A DNA stretch of 64,000 nucleotides from Spiroplasma platyhelix PALS-1 (GTDB lineage Bacteria > Bacillota_I > Bacilli_A > Mycoplasmatales > VBWQ01). Under the pieces are notes generated by a model. The model was not told the origin of the DNA. It worked only from the letters and a program-made list of their open reading frames with translations, and did not search any database. How positions within the stretch are numbered: the stretch's first letter is position 1; the number at the start of each line of letters is the position of its first letter. The stretch covers positions 372,001 to 436,000 of the forward strand of contig NZ_CP051215.1 in NCBI RefSeq assembly GCF_021496725.1. Reading direction: 5' to 3'. A program made the translations under genes and the position numbers. Below are positions 44,225-55,768 of the stretch, one piece after another.

Positions 44225-44920
44225 CTACTTATCAATTGGAAATAGATATTTTTTATTCAAATTAATACTATAATAGTTTTCTCAACCAATAATGATATGG
44301 TCTAATAAAGTTATTTCAAAAATTTTTAATTGTTTTTTTAATTCCTGAGTAATTTTTAAATCTGCAAAAGAAGCCTCACTATCACCTCCTGGATGATTAT
44401 GAATACAAATAATTTTATTAGCACGATACGTAATTGCTAAATATAAAATATCTTTAATATCGACTTTTAAACTATCATGAGTACCTTTATACAACAAATT
44501 TTGATGAATTAATTTATTTTGATTATTTAGCAATAATAAATAAAAATGCTCATGTTTTAAATCTTCATAATAATCTTTTACTAGATTAAAAACATCTTCA
44601 GGCCAAATTATCTTTGCATACTGAAATTGCTTATTGACTAATTTAATTCGTTTTGTTAATTCTAAACAAGTTACTAACTCCAAAGCCTTACTCTTACCAA
44701 TTCCTTTAATTTTAATTAAACTATTAAATTCAATCTGATTAAAATTTTCAATTCCTTTAAATGTATCAATAATATCTCTTGCTAGCAACAAAACATTTTT
44801 TTCTTTTGTTCCTGTACGTAAAATAATTGCTAATAATTCTTCATCCGTTAAACTTGCAATTCCATATTTAATTGCTTTTTCGCGCGGCTTTTTATCATTT
44901 TGAAAATCTTTGAATTTCAT
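44225..44920 (-). CDS. radC: RadC family (JAMM/MPN) protein
   Basis: 231 aa. N-terminal helix-hairpin-helix region LIKIKGIGKSKALELVTCLEL near 70-90, MPN domain with the JAMM metal motif CIHNHPGGDSEASFADLKIT near 172-190 (HxH...D). Despite the name its link to DNA repair is doubtful; function unknown. Ends with an extension after a TGA codon. Own unit upstream of ptsI. Confidence 0.9.
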
Positions 44921-44958
44921 AGACTATCGACTCCTAATAATTAATTACTAAAACAAAA

Positions 44959-44988
44959 TAAAAAAATCCTTTTTAAAAAGGATTTTAA
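44959..44988 (-). terminator. terminator of the dnaG-rpoD-nif3 operon
   Basis: 12-bp inverted repeat AAAATCCTTTTT / AAAAAGGATTTT next to the nif3 stop, T-run on the minus strand. Confidence 0.75.
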
Positions 44989-45780
44989 TTAACAAAAAAT
45001 TGGTTTTGAGAAAAAGTATTTTTGAATTTTAATTTTTTCTTGCTCAAAAACCTTTGCAACTAAAAATTCACTCATGAAATCAACAAATTTTTCTTCCATA
45101 TTATGTCCTAATACTAGGACATTAATATTCTTATCTAATGCCTCTAGTTCTTGATGTCACTTAACTTCACCTGTAATCACAAGTGAAATATCATTCTTAG
45201 TACTATCAGATTTGCTTAACAACTCAACAACATCTCCTGCAGCTCCAGACGCTACTATCACTTTATTAATTTTTGCTTTTAAATTTTTAGTGATAACTTT
45301 AACTTGATCAAAATCAAAGTATGTTTTGGTATTAGCTACAACTTTTGCTAAAGATAAATTATTGTAGTAACCAACAACACTTAATTTTTCTTGATCAAAG
45401 TATTTTATCTTTGCTAATTTCAATTGTTCAGCAATTAAAAAATTCATCCCAAAACGATTCTTATCAAAATTAGTATGCAAAACATAAACATTAATATTAT
45501 TTGCTTTTAATTTACGAAGTAACTCTTTTTTTCATTTATTATTTGCTAAAGTAGCAATGCTCTTAGCAAAAATAAAAGGATGATGAACAATAATTAATTT
45601 TATTTTATTCTTAATTGCTTCTTCAATGACACTTTCAGTTACATCTAATGCAATTAGTATTTCACTAATCTCATTATCTTTTTTCTTACTTCTAACTTGT
45701 CATCCAACAAAATCTCAATCTGCAGCATCTTCTAAAGGAAAAGCATTTTCTAACTTTTCAATGATAATTGATAGTTTCAT
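44989..45780 (-). CDS. Nif3-like dinuclear metal-centre protein
   Basis: 263 aa. Family landmarks: VHHPFIFAKS near residue 66, HTNFDKNRFGMN near 103, SGAAGDV near 175, VITGEVKWHQ near 195 and a C-terminal GHNMEEKF. Two metals bind the His/Asp/Glu residues. Function in bacteria is uncertain (possible GTP cyclohydrolase I type 2-related). Directly downstream of rpoD, one base after its stop, a common Firmicutes pairing. Confidence 0.92.
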
Positions 45781-45781
45781 T

Positions 45782-47080
45782 TTAGCCTTTATAGAATTCC
45801 TTAATAAGTTTTGATTTGGAAGGATGCTTTAATTTTCGAATTGCTTTAGCTTCAATTTGTCTGATTCTTTCTCTTGTAACAGAAAATTCTCTGCCGACTT
45901 CTTCTAAAGTTTTTGGTGTATCATATTTGCTGATGTGTGTATAAATTACTTTATTACGAACAATTTCTGGGACATCTAAACTAGTTTCAGCATGTAAATG
46001 CATTTCATCCATTGCGTTTTTTAATTCTTGTTTTTCATCTTCTTCACAAAGATTTATTAGTCGTTTTAATTTTGTCGGCATAATACCAAAACGCATTCTA
46101 ATTACTTTTTCTTCTCTTAACGTTAGCACATCACCAAAAACTTGATCAAGTTGTTCTCTCAATCAATGACGTTCTGCTGCTTCATCTGGTGACAACATAT
46201 TCTTATCTTTAATAAAATCACCAAAATGAGTGTCATCTTCTTCACCAATTGGTTTTTCTAAAGATACTGGTTCAGAAGCTAATTTTTTTATTTCTAAAAT
46301 TCGATTAGCATTCATATTTTGTCCCATTGCTTCAGCTATTTCTTCTGGGGTTGGCTCTCTACCTAATTCTTGATTCAATTGACGTTCAATTCGCGTTAGT
46401 TTATTAATTCTTTCTACCATATGGACAGGTATTCTAATTGTTCTACCTTGATCTGCTATCGCTCTTGTGATGGCTTGTCTAATTCATCAAGTTGCATAAG
46501 TAGAAAACTTAAATCCTTTATGATAGTTAAACTTAACAATTGCTTTTCCTAAACCAATGTTTCCTTCTTGAATTAAATCTTCAAATGCTAAGCCACGATT
46601 TAAATGTCTTCTAGCAACCGATACAACTAACTTTAAGTTAGAGTTAAATAATTGCTTAAAAGCAAAATCTCTTTCTTCTGGATCTTTTGATTCTAACATT
46701 TTTGCATATTCAACTTCTTGCTCTTGGGTTAAAATTTGACTAGTTCCTAAGATGTTGAAGTAAGATTTAATCCCATCTTTTCTTCTTGTATCATTTGAGA
46801 TACTCATAGTATTTTTCAAATTTAACTCAGCTGCAATGTTGTCAAGCATTAAGTCATCTTCTTCAATTGTTTCTTCTTCATCAACTAAAGCATCAAGAAA
46901 AATTGCTCCTTCTGATTCTAAAAAATCAAAAATCTCTTCAATCTCATCATCAGATAAGCTCAAATGTTGTAAATCGCTTAAGATTTCTTCTTGCTTAAGC
47001 TCTTCACCTACTTTAATTTTGTCAATTAAGTCAGCTTTCAATTCTTCTTTGCTTTTAAATTCTTTTTTTTCTTTATTCAT
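45782..47080 (-). CDS. rpoD: RNA polymerase primary sigma factor
   Basis: 432 aa sigma-70. Region 1.1 part (1-60), region 2 ([49 protein letters not shown] is the -10 recognition core near 150-200), region 3 and region 4 ([29 protein letters not shown]). Three ORF pieces join through TGA Trp codons. Sits between dnaG and nif3, the macromolecular-synthesis arrangement dnaG-rpoD of Firmicutes. Confidence 0.97.
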
Positions 47081-47092
47081 AAATTTTTTCCT

Positions 47093-48883
47093 CTAATCGT
47101 TAAGTTTATTTTTCAAAACTGACATTTCTTTTAATAGTTTAAGTTTATTGTCCAAATCATCTGATTTGATAAGTTGTTGATTCAAACTAGCAATTTCGCT
47201 TTCAATTAAACACTTTTTAATAATTTTTAAATAGTCTTGTAAAATAGATTGCTTAACTTCATAATTTTTATCTTTATACTGGTTGATTATTGCTTGTAAG
47301 AAATTAAAAATCTCATTATCTTTTAACAGATTTAGAATTTCATCAAAATCAATTTTGGTCAGCTTATCATTTTCTTGATACTGCTGACTAATTAAGAAAT
47401 ATAAATTCATTAATTCCTTGTTAGCAAAAATAAATTTTTCTTGCTCTAAAAACAAATAAACACTACGATCTAATAGCAACAAGAAAAATAATTGTTTCTG
47501 TACTTCTAGTAATTTCTCTTGTAAAGAAATACTTTTAAATTTATTTTTTGGCTTGTTAACATATGTTGTATTTTGAACTATATATTTTTGTTGTAACTGC
47601 AGACTCAACCGTAATTCTTTTTGCGATAAGTTAGTAAGTTTTTCTAAGTTATCTAAATAAAACTTAATTGTTACTGGGTCTTGTATCACTTGTCATAATG
47701 GCTTTAATTGTGCAAGAAATTCTTTTACTTGTTCACTATCTTTTTTCAAATCATACTTTTGCAAGAAAAAATTAATTGCAAAAGCTAAAGGATGTAAAGT
47801 ATTTTTAATTATTTCTTTAAAGTTTTCAACATCTTTACTGATTAATTCATCAGGATCTAAATTTGTTGGATTGTCGACAATCTTGACATTAAATTCATGA
47901 GCTAATAAATTAATGGCAATTTTATATGCTGCTGTTTTCCCTGCTTCATCACCATCTAAAAAGATGATAATGTTGTTGGTAATTTTTTTTAACGTATCCA
48001 TATGTTGTAATGTTAGATTAGTACCCATTAAAGCAACACAATTTTTTATTTGCTGATTAGTTAAACTAATCACATCCATATAACCTTCAACTAAATAAAT
48101 ATTATTGTTGTTGACTGAAACTGCTTTTTTAGCATTATACAAGTTATAAAGAATTTGACCTTTTTTAAAAATCTCAGTTTCTGATGTATTGATATATTTA
48201 AAATTATCGTTTCCTTTATTTAAATACTTTCTAGCACTAAATCCAACACAATTACCTTCCAAGTCAACAATTGGAAAAGTAATACGATTAAAAAACATAT
48301 CTTTCACTTTATCTTTATCATTAACCTTAGCAAGACCCGATTCAATGATGTCAATTTGCTTGTAACCTTGCAACTTCAAATATTCTAATAATTGATTACT
48401 ATTTGGTGCATATCCAAGGCCAAAATCATTAATGTTTGTCTCAGTAATGTTACGTTGCTTTAAATATTCAAACGCTTGTTTGCCCTCTTCTGTTGTCAAC
48501 TGATACTGATAGAAACTCACTGCTAAATTATTTAAAATTTTAAACTGATGCAATTCAACTTTTCTAGCATCATCTATTTCTAAATCAAAATCTTTTAAAT
48601 CAATTTTACTCAATTTTGCTATTTCTTTTAAGGCAGTAAAAAAATCAATGTTCTTATAATTTTGTAAGAACTTAAAAACATTCCCTTGTTCACCACAAGC
48701 AAAACATTTATAAATCTGCTTGTCTTGCGATACTGATAAAGAAGGATTTGAATCTTCATGAAATGGACATACTGCTCAAAAATTTTGACCTTTACGATTC
48801 AACTTTAAATATTGACCAACAATATCAACAATATTCACTGCTTCTTTAATTTTTTGAATTTTTTGATTAAATTCTAAACTCAT
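47093..48883 (-). CDS. dnaG: DNA primase
   Basis: 596 aa. N-terminal CHC2 zinc motif (CPFH near residue 40, CFAC near 60), catalytic core with GFSARKY near 200, TOPRIM EGYMDVISLT near 250 and DGDEAGKTAAYK near 300, and a C-terminal helicase-interaction part after the TGA codon at 47690. Last gene before rpoD. Confidence 0.97.
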
Positions 48884-48897
48884 CTATTTCTACTCCA

Positions 48898-50289
48898 TTA
48901 AAAAATAATATTTAATTTGTCATATAAATATTTTTTTAAACTATTAATTTCTACTCTCTCTTGATTCATAGTGTCACGGTTTCTAACTGTTACTTTGCTA
49001 TCTTCTAATGTTTGATAGTCAACTGTCACACAATAAAGCGTTCCAATTTGATCATGATAGTTGTAAACCTTACCAATTTCTGATTTCTGCTCAAAAAAAA
49101 CATCGATACAACTCTTAGCTAGTAATTCAAAAACTTCTTGCGCTTTTGGACCTAATTTTTTCTTATTTAATGAAGCAACTGCAACATGATAAGGTGCTAA
49201 TAAAGGATTTAACTTTAGCACAATTCTTTTCTTACTTTCAATTTCTTCTTGAACTAAATTCTCACAAATAATTGCTAAAAATAATCTTTCAATTCCCATA
49301 GAAGGCTCAACAACCAAAGGCATCACTGGTTTATTTGTTGTTCTGTCTTCAACTAAAAATTTTGTTTTACTTGCTTCACTATGTTTTACTAAATCAAAAC
49401 TACCACGATTAGCAATTCCACATAATTCTTTTGTACCAAACGGAAATTGATACTGAACATCAGTTGTTCCAAGAGAATAATGCGATAATTCTTCTTTATC
49501 ATGTTCTCTTAATTGATAACTGTCTTTTGCAATTCCTAATGATTCAATAAATTTTGTCATTTCAGCTAGTCAATATTGAAATCAATTAGTTTTATCTTCT
49601 GGACTATAAAAAAATTCTAGTTCCATTTGTTCAAATTCTAAAGTACGAAAAATAAAATTTCCTGGTGTGATTTCATTACGAAAACTCTTACCAATTTGTC
49701 CAATGCCAAAAGGAAGTTTTTTATTGTAGGCTTTTTTGATGTTATTAAGATTAATAAAAATCCCTTGGGCAGTTTCAGGACGTAAGTATAATTTATTTCC
49801 TTGATCTTGAAGTAATCCTTGATTAATTTCAAACATTAGTTGAAATTGTCTAACTTTAGTAAAGTTAAATTTCTGACAATTCAAACATTTAAGTTGTTTT
49901 TCTGTGATGAAGGTATCTAATTTTTCAACAGATCAACCATCACAATTTAAATCAGGAAAATAATGCTGAATTAAACTATCAGCACGGAAACGGAACTTAC
50001 ATTCCTTACAATCAATTAATGGATCATTAAAACTATCTAAGTGACCTGAAGCTTTTCAAACTTTAGAATTTAATAAAATTGAACTATCCAAGCCAATATT
50101 ATATTGATTATTCTTAATAAAAAAATCTCATCAAGCAAGCTTAATTTTATTTTTTAGAACTACTCCTAAGTGACCATAGTCTCAAGTATTTGCTAGGCCC
50201 CCATAGATTTCTGAACCTTGAAATACAAATCCAAAGTCTTTTAAATGATTGATAATTTCTTTCATAGAAAAAGCATTATTCGCTTGCAT
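48898..50289 (-). CDS. glyS: glycyl-tRNA synthetase (class II, homodimeric type)
   Basis: 463 aa alpha-2 type enzyme. Motif 2 region [13 protein letters not shown] and [14 protein letters not shown] near 220, [14 protein letters not shown] near 180, motif 3 and [14 protein letters not shown] near 330. Zn-binding [10 protein letters not shown] and CLNC appear near 105-160. Frame held across several TGA codons. Strong promoter 50391-50419. No T-box leader. Confidence 0.97.
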
Positions 50290-50390
50290 TTATGCCTCCA
50301 AATTAATTTAATAATAAAATTTTTAAATTAATGATCTATATTTTAAGAGTATAGTAAATATTTTATCTTATTATTTTAAAAAACTAAGAT

Positions 50391-50419
50391 ATTTTATTAT
50401 TATATACCTTATTTGTCAA
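50391..50419 (-). promoter_or_regulatory. glyS: glyS promoter
   Basis: On the minus strand: perfect -35 TTGACA (50414-50419), a 17-base spacer and -10 TAAAAT (50391-50396). Leader of about 95 bases with a weak A/T hairpin (TATCTTA / TAAGATA) just after the start point. Confidence 0.65.
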
Positions 50420-50432
50420 TATATTATAAGTG

Positions 50433-51248
50433 TTAAATTTTTTCTAAATGTAATTGAATCAAACGTAAAGAGATACCTATATATTTAGGATCTTCAGCAA
50501 TCTTTTTTAATTCGCTTACAATATTGTTAAATTCTACTTCATCATAAACTTTAGCTTTAATTAAAGGTTCTTTAATTTGTGCAAAAGACATCCACATAAG
50601 ACTTTTTTGATTATAAGTTTTTAAAATTGGATGACTAAAATCAACATTTTTAATTTTAAATTGATTTTGTTGATTTAAAAACTCTCAAAGATGAGGAATA
50701 CAATCAAATTTATAATTTAAATTATGAAGTAATTTCTGAGCAGCAACAGAAGCTTTTTGTAGTGTTTCTGAATAAGGATAAGTTATTCATGGAAATCCAG
50801 GTTCTTCAATAATTATTTGTCCACCTTTTTTTAAAATTTTATAAATATTATCAAAAAATATTTCTCATTTTTTTAAATGCAGTAATAAGTATCTAATATA
50901 AATTAAATCCGCTGATTGCAATTTTTCTCATAATTCTGAAGTAATACTGTCACTTTCAATATCAACGCTAAGATATTCAATATTGGTTTCATTTATCATT
51001 TTATTTTTAGAAATTACTAATTGATCTTGTGAAATATCAAGCGCGATTACTTTAGCGTTTGGATACTGATTAGCAAAAAACTTAGTTATGCTTCCTTGAC
51101 CACATCCAACATCAATAATTTTTGCTACTGAATTTTCTGCAATATTCTCAATAATAAATTTCTTGCTATTGTTATCATAAATTTCTGATAAAGAATCTAA
51201 TCTTTTTGTATCTGATTCTCCCTGATTTAAAATATACTTATTTTCCAT
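50433..51248 (-). CDS. SAM-dependent methyltransferase (class I)
   Basis: 271 aa. Motif I IIDVGCGQGSITKFFA near residue 45, then VIALDISQDQL (acidic residue binding ribose), a YIRYLLLHLKKWEIFF strand, and LKKGGQIIIEEPG (post-motif III). Resembles UbiE/trans-aconitate type methyltransferases acting on small molecules. Substrate unknown; no ubiquinone genes nearby. Between era and glyS with its own translation start; two promoters separate it from glyS. Confidence 0.88.
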
Positions 51249-51268
51249 GCTATCTTGTTATCCTCTCA

Positions 51269-52156
51269 TTAAAAGTATCCCAGCTCTTTCAAGCTCTTAG
51301 GATTATTTGATCATTCATCGATAACCTTAACAAAAAGTGTCAACATAATTTTGATATTAAAAATTTTCTCTAACTCTTGACGAGCTTGAATGCCAATATT
51401 TTTAATCATTTCCCCCTTCTTACCAATTAAAATTGCTTTTTGTGAATCTCTTTCAACCACAATCACAGCTGAAATTTCTAATAAATTCTTACTAGTTTCC
51501 ATACTTTCAACCACAACTGCAACACTATATGGTACTTCTTGTCTTGTTAGAAAAATAATTTTTTCTCTAATAACTTCTTTAGTTATTTGTTGAGATGTAC
51601 TATTACTTTTTTGTTCAATTTCAAAAAATTTACCACCAACTGGTAGATAATCATAAATTTTTTTCAATAAAATATTTAAGTTAACTTCTTTCGTTGCTGA
51701 GATTGGAATAATTTCTTTAAACTCTAATAAATCTTTTCATTCATTAATTTTATTAAACAATTCAACTTTTGTCACTAAATCAACCTTTGTAAGCAATAAA
51801 AAAATTGGTGTATCTCTTTCTTTTAAGATTCTAATAATATGTTGTTCATTAACTGAAATTGGTTCATTGCATGGTGCTAGTAAACAAATAACATCAGCAC
51901 CTTTAGTAGCACTAGTTGCTTGACGATTCATTAACTTACCTAATTGATTATGATGCTTATGAATTCCCGGAGTATCTAAAAAAACAATTTGCATATTATC
52001 ATCAGTATAAATTCCTTGCATTTGTTCTCTTGTTGTTTGTGGCTTATGGCTAACAATCGCAACCTTTTCTTGTAAAATTGTATTCAATAAAGTTGACTTA
52101 CCTACATTTGGCTTACCAACAAAACTGACAAATCCAGCTTTAAAATTACTGTCCAT
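51269..52156 (-). CDS. era: GTPase Era
   Basis: 295 aa. G domain: GKPNVGKSTLLNTI near 15, switch REQMQGIYT, DTPGIHKHHNQLG near 60, LTKVDL near 125; C-terminal KH domain (ILIGKKGEMIKNIGIQARQELEKIF near 235-260) that binds the 3' end of 16S rRNA. Required for 30S maturation. Overlaps or abuts cdd (one base gap), ybeY and era form the era-cdd-ybeY block. Confidence 0.97.
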
Positions 52157-52157
52157 T

Positions 52158-52592
52158 CTATTTTTCGTTTCCCTTCAATGATTCGCACATAAAAGCAAAT
52201 GGTAGTAAATCTGCTACAGTAACTATTTTAATATCTTTTAATTCTTTTGTATTACAATTACTCATATAAACCTTTGCATCTAATGGCATTGTTTCAACCA
52301 TAAATTGACGACAAACTCCACAAGGTGAACCTAAACTTTTGCTATCAGTAATTAAAAATAAAAAATCAACATCATCTTTTTTGTAACCTAGAGTAATAGC
52401 TTGTGCTAGTGCTGTTCTTTCAGCACAAATAGTAGCTGGAAACGCAGCATTCTCAATATTAACTCCTAATGTTTCTTTGTTGTCTTTTAGACCAACTATT
52501 GCAGCAACACGAAAGTTAGAATAAGGAACATAAGCCTTTTCTTGCAATACTTTTACTTTATTTAGCAAATCTAATACTTTTGTTTCATCCAT
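52158..52592 (-). CDS. cdd: cytidine deaminase
   Basis: 144 aa Zn enzyme converting cytidine to uridine in salvage. CAERTAL near 56 and PCGVCRQ near 89 supply the three zinc cysteines and the catalytic Glu; NIENAAFP near 44 binds substrate. Position between ybeY and era is the conserved Firmicutes order. Confidence 0.97.
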   Translation of the reverse strand: MDETKVLDLLNKVKVLQEKAYVPYSNFRVAAIVGLKDNKETLGVNIENAAFPATICAERTALAQAITLGYKKDDVDFLFLITDSKSLGSPCGVCRQFMVETMPLDAKVYMSNCNTKELKDIKIVTVADLLPFAFMCESLKGNEK

Positions 52593-52605
52593 TGTGATTC
52601 TCCTT

Positions 52606-53067
52606 TTAGTTACGATAAATCTTTAATTCATTCAATATTCTTTTTTGTAAACCAAACATAACTTCTTCATCTACTTTATTTTCATGATCATATCCTAAAT
52701 TATGTAACAATCCATGGAGAAATAAAAAAGATAATTCTCTTGTTAGACTATGTTGATATTCTTCTGCTTGTTTTTTAGCTTTAGGATAACAAATAAAAAC
52801 ATCCCCTAAATCATTACTTTCTTCTTCAACTAAATCTTTTTCATCTTTATTGCTAAACGATAAAACATCAGCCACATAATCTTTTTTGCGATAAGTTTGA
52901 TTTAATTCTAAACTCTTAGCTTCATCAATAAAAACAACTGCAACTTCAGAATTAGCATGTTGATTTTTAATAGTTACTAAAGTTTGATTTAAAATTGACA
53001 AAGCAAAATTTGGAAAATTTTCCAAAGCATAATTTTGTTCATTAAAAACATTCACTTGATTACTCAT
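52606..53067 (-). CDS. ybeY: YbeY endoribonuclease
   Basis: 153 aa, Zn metalloprotein acting in 16S rRNA 3' end maturation and quality control. FLHGLLHNLGYDHE near residue 125 (HGxLHLxGYDH; the central Leu is Asn) carries the metal His. VLSFSNK and ELSFLFLH are also family-like. ATG at 53067 chosen; an in-frame TTG one codon earlier (53070) is alternative, closer to the AGGAG site. First gene of ybeY-cdd-era. Confidence 0.93.
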   Translation of the reverse strand: MSNQVNVFNEQNYALENFPNFALSILNQTLVTIKNQHANSEVAVVFIDEAKSLELNQTYRKKDYVADVLSFSNKDEKDLVEEESNDLGDVFICYPKAKKQAEEYQHSLTRELSFLFLHGLLHNLGYDHENKVDEEVMFGLQKRILNELKIYRN

Positions 53068-53146
53068 CAATTATTATTTACTCCTAAATATCTTTATATT
53101 GTTAATTATATCAATAATTTATTGTTAACTTTCAATTAATTAAAAT

Positions 53147-53179
53147 AAAAATCACTATTAATAAAATTAATAGTGATTT
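53147..53179 (-). terminator. terminator of rpsU
   Basis: 12-bp stem ATCACTATTAAT / ATTAATAGTGAT, 3-base loop, followed on the minus strand by a T-run; 32 bases after the stop. Confidence 0.8.
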
Positions 53180-53210
53180 ACCATTGCTTAGATTTAAAAT
53201 CTAATAAAAC

Positions 53211-53420
53211 TTATTTAGTACGACGCTTCCCTTTTTTAGATGAATTACGCTTTGCTCTCATTTCAACTCTTGGAGAAACATAATACTCACGTCTTTTTAC
53301 TTGACGCTTAGTTTCTTGAGAAATCTTTTGAAAAGACTTTAAAGCTTTATTAAAATCTTCTTCATTAGCTTTTTTATCATTAGAGTCAACTCTTTGTGAC
53401 TTTAATTTTACTGATGGCAT
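53211..53420 (-). CDS. rpsU: ribosomal protein bS21
   Basis: 69 aa basic protein of the 30S platform. ALKSFQKISQETKRQVKRREYYVSPRVEMR is the S21 core; RRTK C-terminus. Single gene between its own promoter and terminator; an AGGAGCTGAAAT-like site precedes the start. Confidence 0.96.
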   Translation of the reverse strand: MPSVKLKSQRVDSNDKKANEEDFNKALKSFQKISQETKRQVKRREYYVSPRVEMRAKRNSSKKGKRRTK

Positions 53421-53454
53421 TTATTTCAGCTCCCATTTCTTAATTACCTAATAA

Positions 53455-53484
53455 ATTATATTATAAAAAGTATAGTTTTGGCAA
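53455..53484 (-). promoter_or_regulatory. rpsU: rpsU promoter
   Basis: On the minus strand: -35 TTGCCA (53479-53484), 18-base spacer, -10 TATAAT (53455-53460), about 35 bases before the rpsU ATG. Confidence 0.65.
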
Positions 53485-53505
53485 TTATTTTTGGTAGCAA
53501 TATTT

Positions 53506-54168
53506 TTAATTTAATTTTTCTGCCAAACAAACCAAACATCAACCTTTTTTAATTTCAATTGTCGGCTTTGCTTCGTTTGCTAGAAACTCATTACTAACTG
53601 CTAGAACATCCTGATTATTGATGCTAACATCTTGATTAGGATAGTATTTGCAACCAGTAAAATTATATAGCACTGCTTTTTCATCTAAACTAAAAAATGA
53701 AATATATTTATACTTGATTTGTTCACTAGTAAAAGTAAACTTTGTTCCTTGCTGCAAAGCAAATAAATAATTTTCTCTACCAATTAAAATTGGCTGATAC
53801 TTAGCATACTTTCTTAAAAAATTAATTTGTGCAAAAATCATATCTCATCTTGAACCATCAGTAATCAAAACAATTTGATCAAACTCTAACTTTAATTTTA
53901 TTGCTTCAACAATTGCTAGTTCGCTATCAAGATAGTCTTTTTGGCCATCAACTTTAATTATTTTAAAATTATCTTTTTTAGCAGCATCCTCAATAACTTG
54001 TAACTCAGAACTACTAGTGCTATCAAAATCTCCACAAGTAAATGTAATCGGTAGTTTACTTTTAATTAACGCTAAAGCACCTGATTCAACACCAATATAA
54101 ATTGGATTACTAAACTGCTGTCAATTAATTGCTAAATCACGACAAACAATTATTAGTTGTTTCATCAT
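53506..54168 (-). CDS. thiN: thiamine pyrophosphokinase
   Basis: 220 aa. Family pattern: GVESGALALI near residue 25, ITFTCGDFDSTSSSEL near 40 (GDxDS), KDYLDSELAIVEAI near 77 (D-x-TD), LITDGSRWDMIFAQ near 103 (GxRxDH variant with Asp-Met), and a C-terminal beta domain. Makes thiamine diphosphate from imported thiamine. Start set at the first of two ATGs; overlaps rpe by 16 bases. The rsgA-rpe-thiN order is conserved in Firmicutes. Confidence 0.92.
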
Positions 54169-54851
54169 GCCACTAACTTTTCTAATTGTTTTTTAATCGA
54201 ATTTGAATTATCAAGCAAGTAACTACCTGAAACCAAATAATTAGCTCCTGCTTCAATACAACGTTTAGCTGTACTATCATTGATTCCTCCATCAACTGCA
54301 ATGATTGGACTTTTATTGTTGTTCTTACAGTAATCAGATAGAGTTTGAATTTTTTGATAAGAAGCATCAATAAATTTTTGGTTACCAAATCCTGGATGAA
54401 CACTCATGATGAGAACTAAATCTAATAAATCGAGATAAGGAAAAATCTTATTAATTTTTGTTTCTGGACTAACTGCTAAACCCTTTTTAAAGCCACAATT
54501 TTTTCAACTAAGAAATTCTTTTAGTTGTTTTTTACTTAAAGCTTCGTAATGTAAAGTAATACTGTTGACACCATCAAGAATAAAAGGTTGCAAAAAATCT
54601 TTTACTTTAATGTTAGATTTAATTGCTACCATTAAATGACAATCAACAGCAACACCTTTTGTCTTTAAATAACTAGCAACATCACTAAGTATCTTAGGAC
54701 CAAAACTTAAATTAGGAACAAAGTTGTTATCCATCACATCAAAATGTACTGCTGGAATTTTTGCTTTAACAATGCTATCAAGTTCAACTTTTAAATTTAA
54801 AAAGTCAGCTGTTAGAATACTAGCAGCAATTATAACATTTGGTTCTGTCAT
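54153..54851 (-). CDS. rpe: ribulose-phosphate 3-epimerase
   Basis: 232 aa TIM-barrel epimerase of the pentose phosphate pathway. IAASILTADFLNL near the start, HFDVMDNNFVPNLSFGP near 36-52 (metal His/Asp), MSVHPGFGNQKFI near 150 and AVDGGIN near 186. Two TGA codons give WW before the stop. Downstream of rsgA by 19 bases. Confidence 0.96.
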
Positions 54852-54870
54852 CTTTATTCCTCCATCCTGC

Positions 54871-55758
54871 TTAATTTAAGTACATAAAGTCTAATAAAAT
54901 TCTACAATAATCTTGATAAAAAAATTTAATTAAATTATGACTTGGTTCTTGGCTTTCTTCAGTAACTTTTGCAATAACCTGACACTCTGGTTCATTTTGA
55001 TGCAAACAATCAGCAAATTTGCATTTGCTAAAAAAATCCTTGATAACAGGAAAATTAGCTGCAATATCTTGTTTAGTTAGCCCTTGTAATTTAAGTACCA
55101 TAAACCCAGGGCTATCAGCAATAACACCATCTAATAAAAAATACAACTTAGTTGTCGTTGTTGTATGTTTTCCATGCTTTAATGCTTTAGAAATTTCTCT
55201 TGTCGCCAACTTTAATTCTGGCTTTAAAGAATTTAATAATGAACTCTTGCCAACTCCTGTTAGTCCAGTTAACAATGAAAATTTATTTTTAAAAACTGGA
55301 CTTAATGTTTTAATTCCTGCTTGATTGCGATTAGAAATAAAGTAACATTGATATTTTAATTCTTGATAGTATCTAACTTTTTCTAAAATTGGATCATCTG
55401 TCTTAACTAAATCAATTTTAGTGAAAACTAACAAAACAGGAATTTGATAAAAATTAAATAAAGTTAGCAATTTATTTAAAATTAAAGTGTTGAAATTTGG
55501 CATCGCTAGTGCGTTCACAACAATAACTTGGTCAATATTGGCAATCTTAGGACGATACAATTCATTTGTTCGTGGCAGAATCTTTTCAATCACTGCTTGT
55601 TTGCTATCAATGATTGTCACTGCTATTTTGTCACCCACTAAAAGTTCTTCGTTATCCTTAACTTTAGCTCTGATGTGAGCTTGATAGAAATTCTCTTCAA
55701 CTTTGATGTCAGCAAAATTATTTGAAACAGCAATGATAATTCCTTCTTTAAGTTCCAT
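54871..55758 (-). CDS. rsgA: ribosome small-subunit GTPase RsgA
   Basis: 295 aa circularly permuted GTPase for 30S maturation. Order G4 FTKIDLV, G1 LTGLTGVGKSSLLNSL near 180 and a Zn finger CKFADCLHQNEPECQVI near 252-270. OB-fold at the N-terminus. Starts 10 bases after pknB, the conserved kinase-rsgA pairing. Confidence 0.96.
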   Translation of the reverse strand: MELKEGIIIAVSNNFADIKVEENFYQAHIRAKVKDNEELLVGDKIAVTIIDSKQAVIEKILPRTNELYRPKIANIDQVIVVNALAMPNFNTLILNKLLTLFNFYQIPVLLVFTKIDLVKTDDPILEKVRYYQELKYQCYFISNRNQAGIKTLSPVFKNKFSLLTGLTGVGKSSLLNSLKPELKLATREISKALKHGKHTTTTTKLYFLLDGVIADSPGFMVLKLQGLTKQDIAANFPVIKDFFSKCKFADCLHQNEPECQVIAKVTEESQEPSHNLIKFFYQDYCRILLDFMYLN

Positions 55759-55768
55759 AATTTTCTCC

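Noticed and set aside
45782-47080. rpoD, ptsI, dnaG and others seem broken into several frames
   Set aside because: All breaks are TGA codons in the same frame at positions where the families have Trp, so the genes are intact under code 4.
46836-47096. Plus-strand Ser/Lys frame at the rpoD N-terminus
   Set aside because: Shadow of the acidic sigma region 1; no ribosome site or family pattern.
50290-50432. T-box riboswitch before glyS
   Set aside because: No specifier stem or TGGN bulge pattern; only a weak A/T hairpin near the transcript start.
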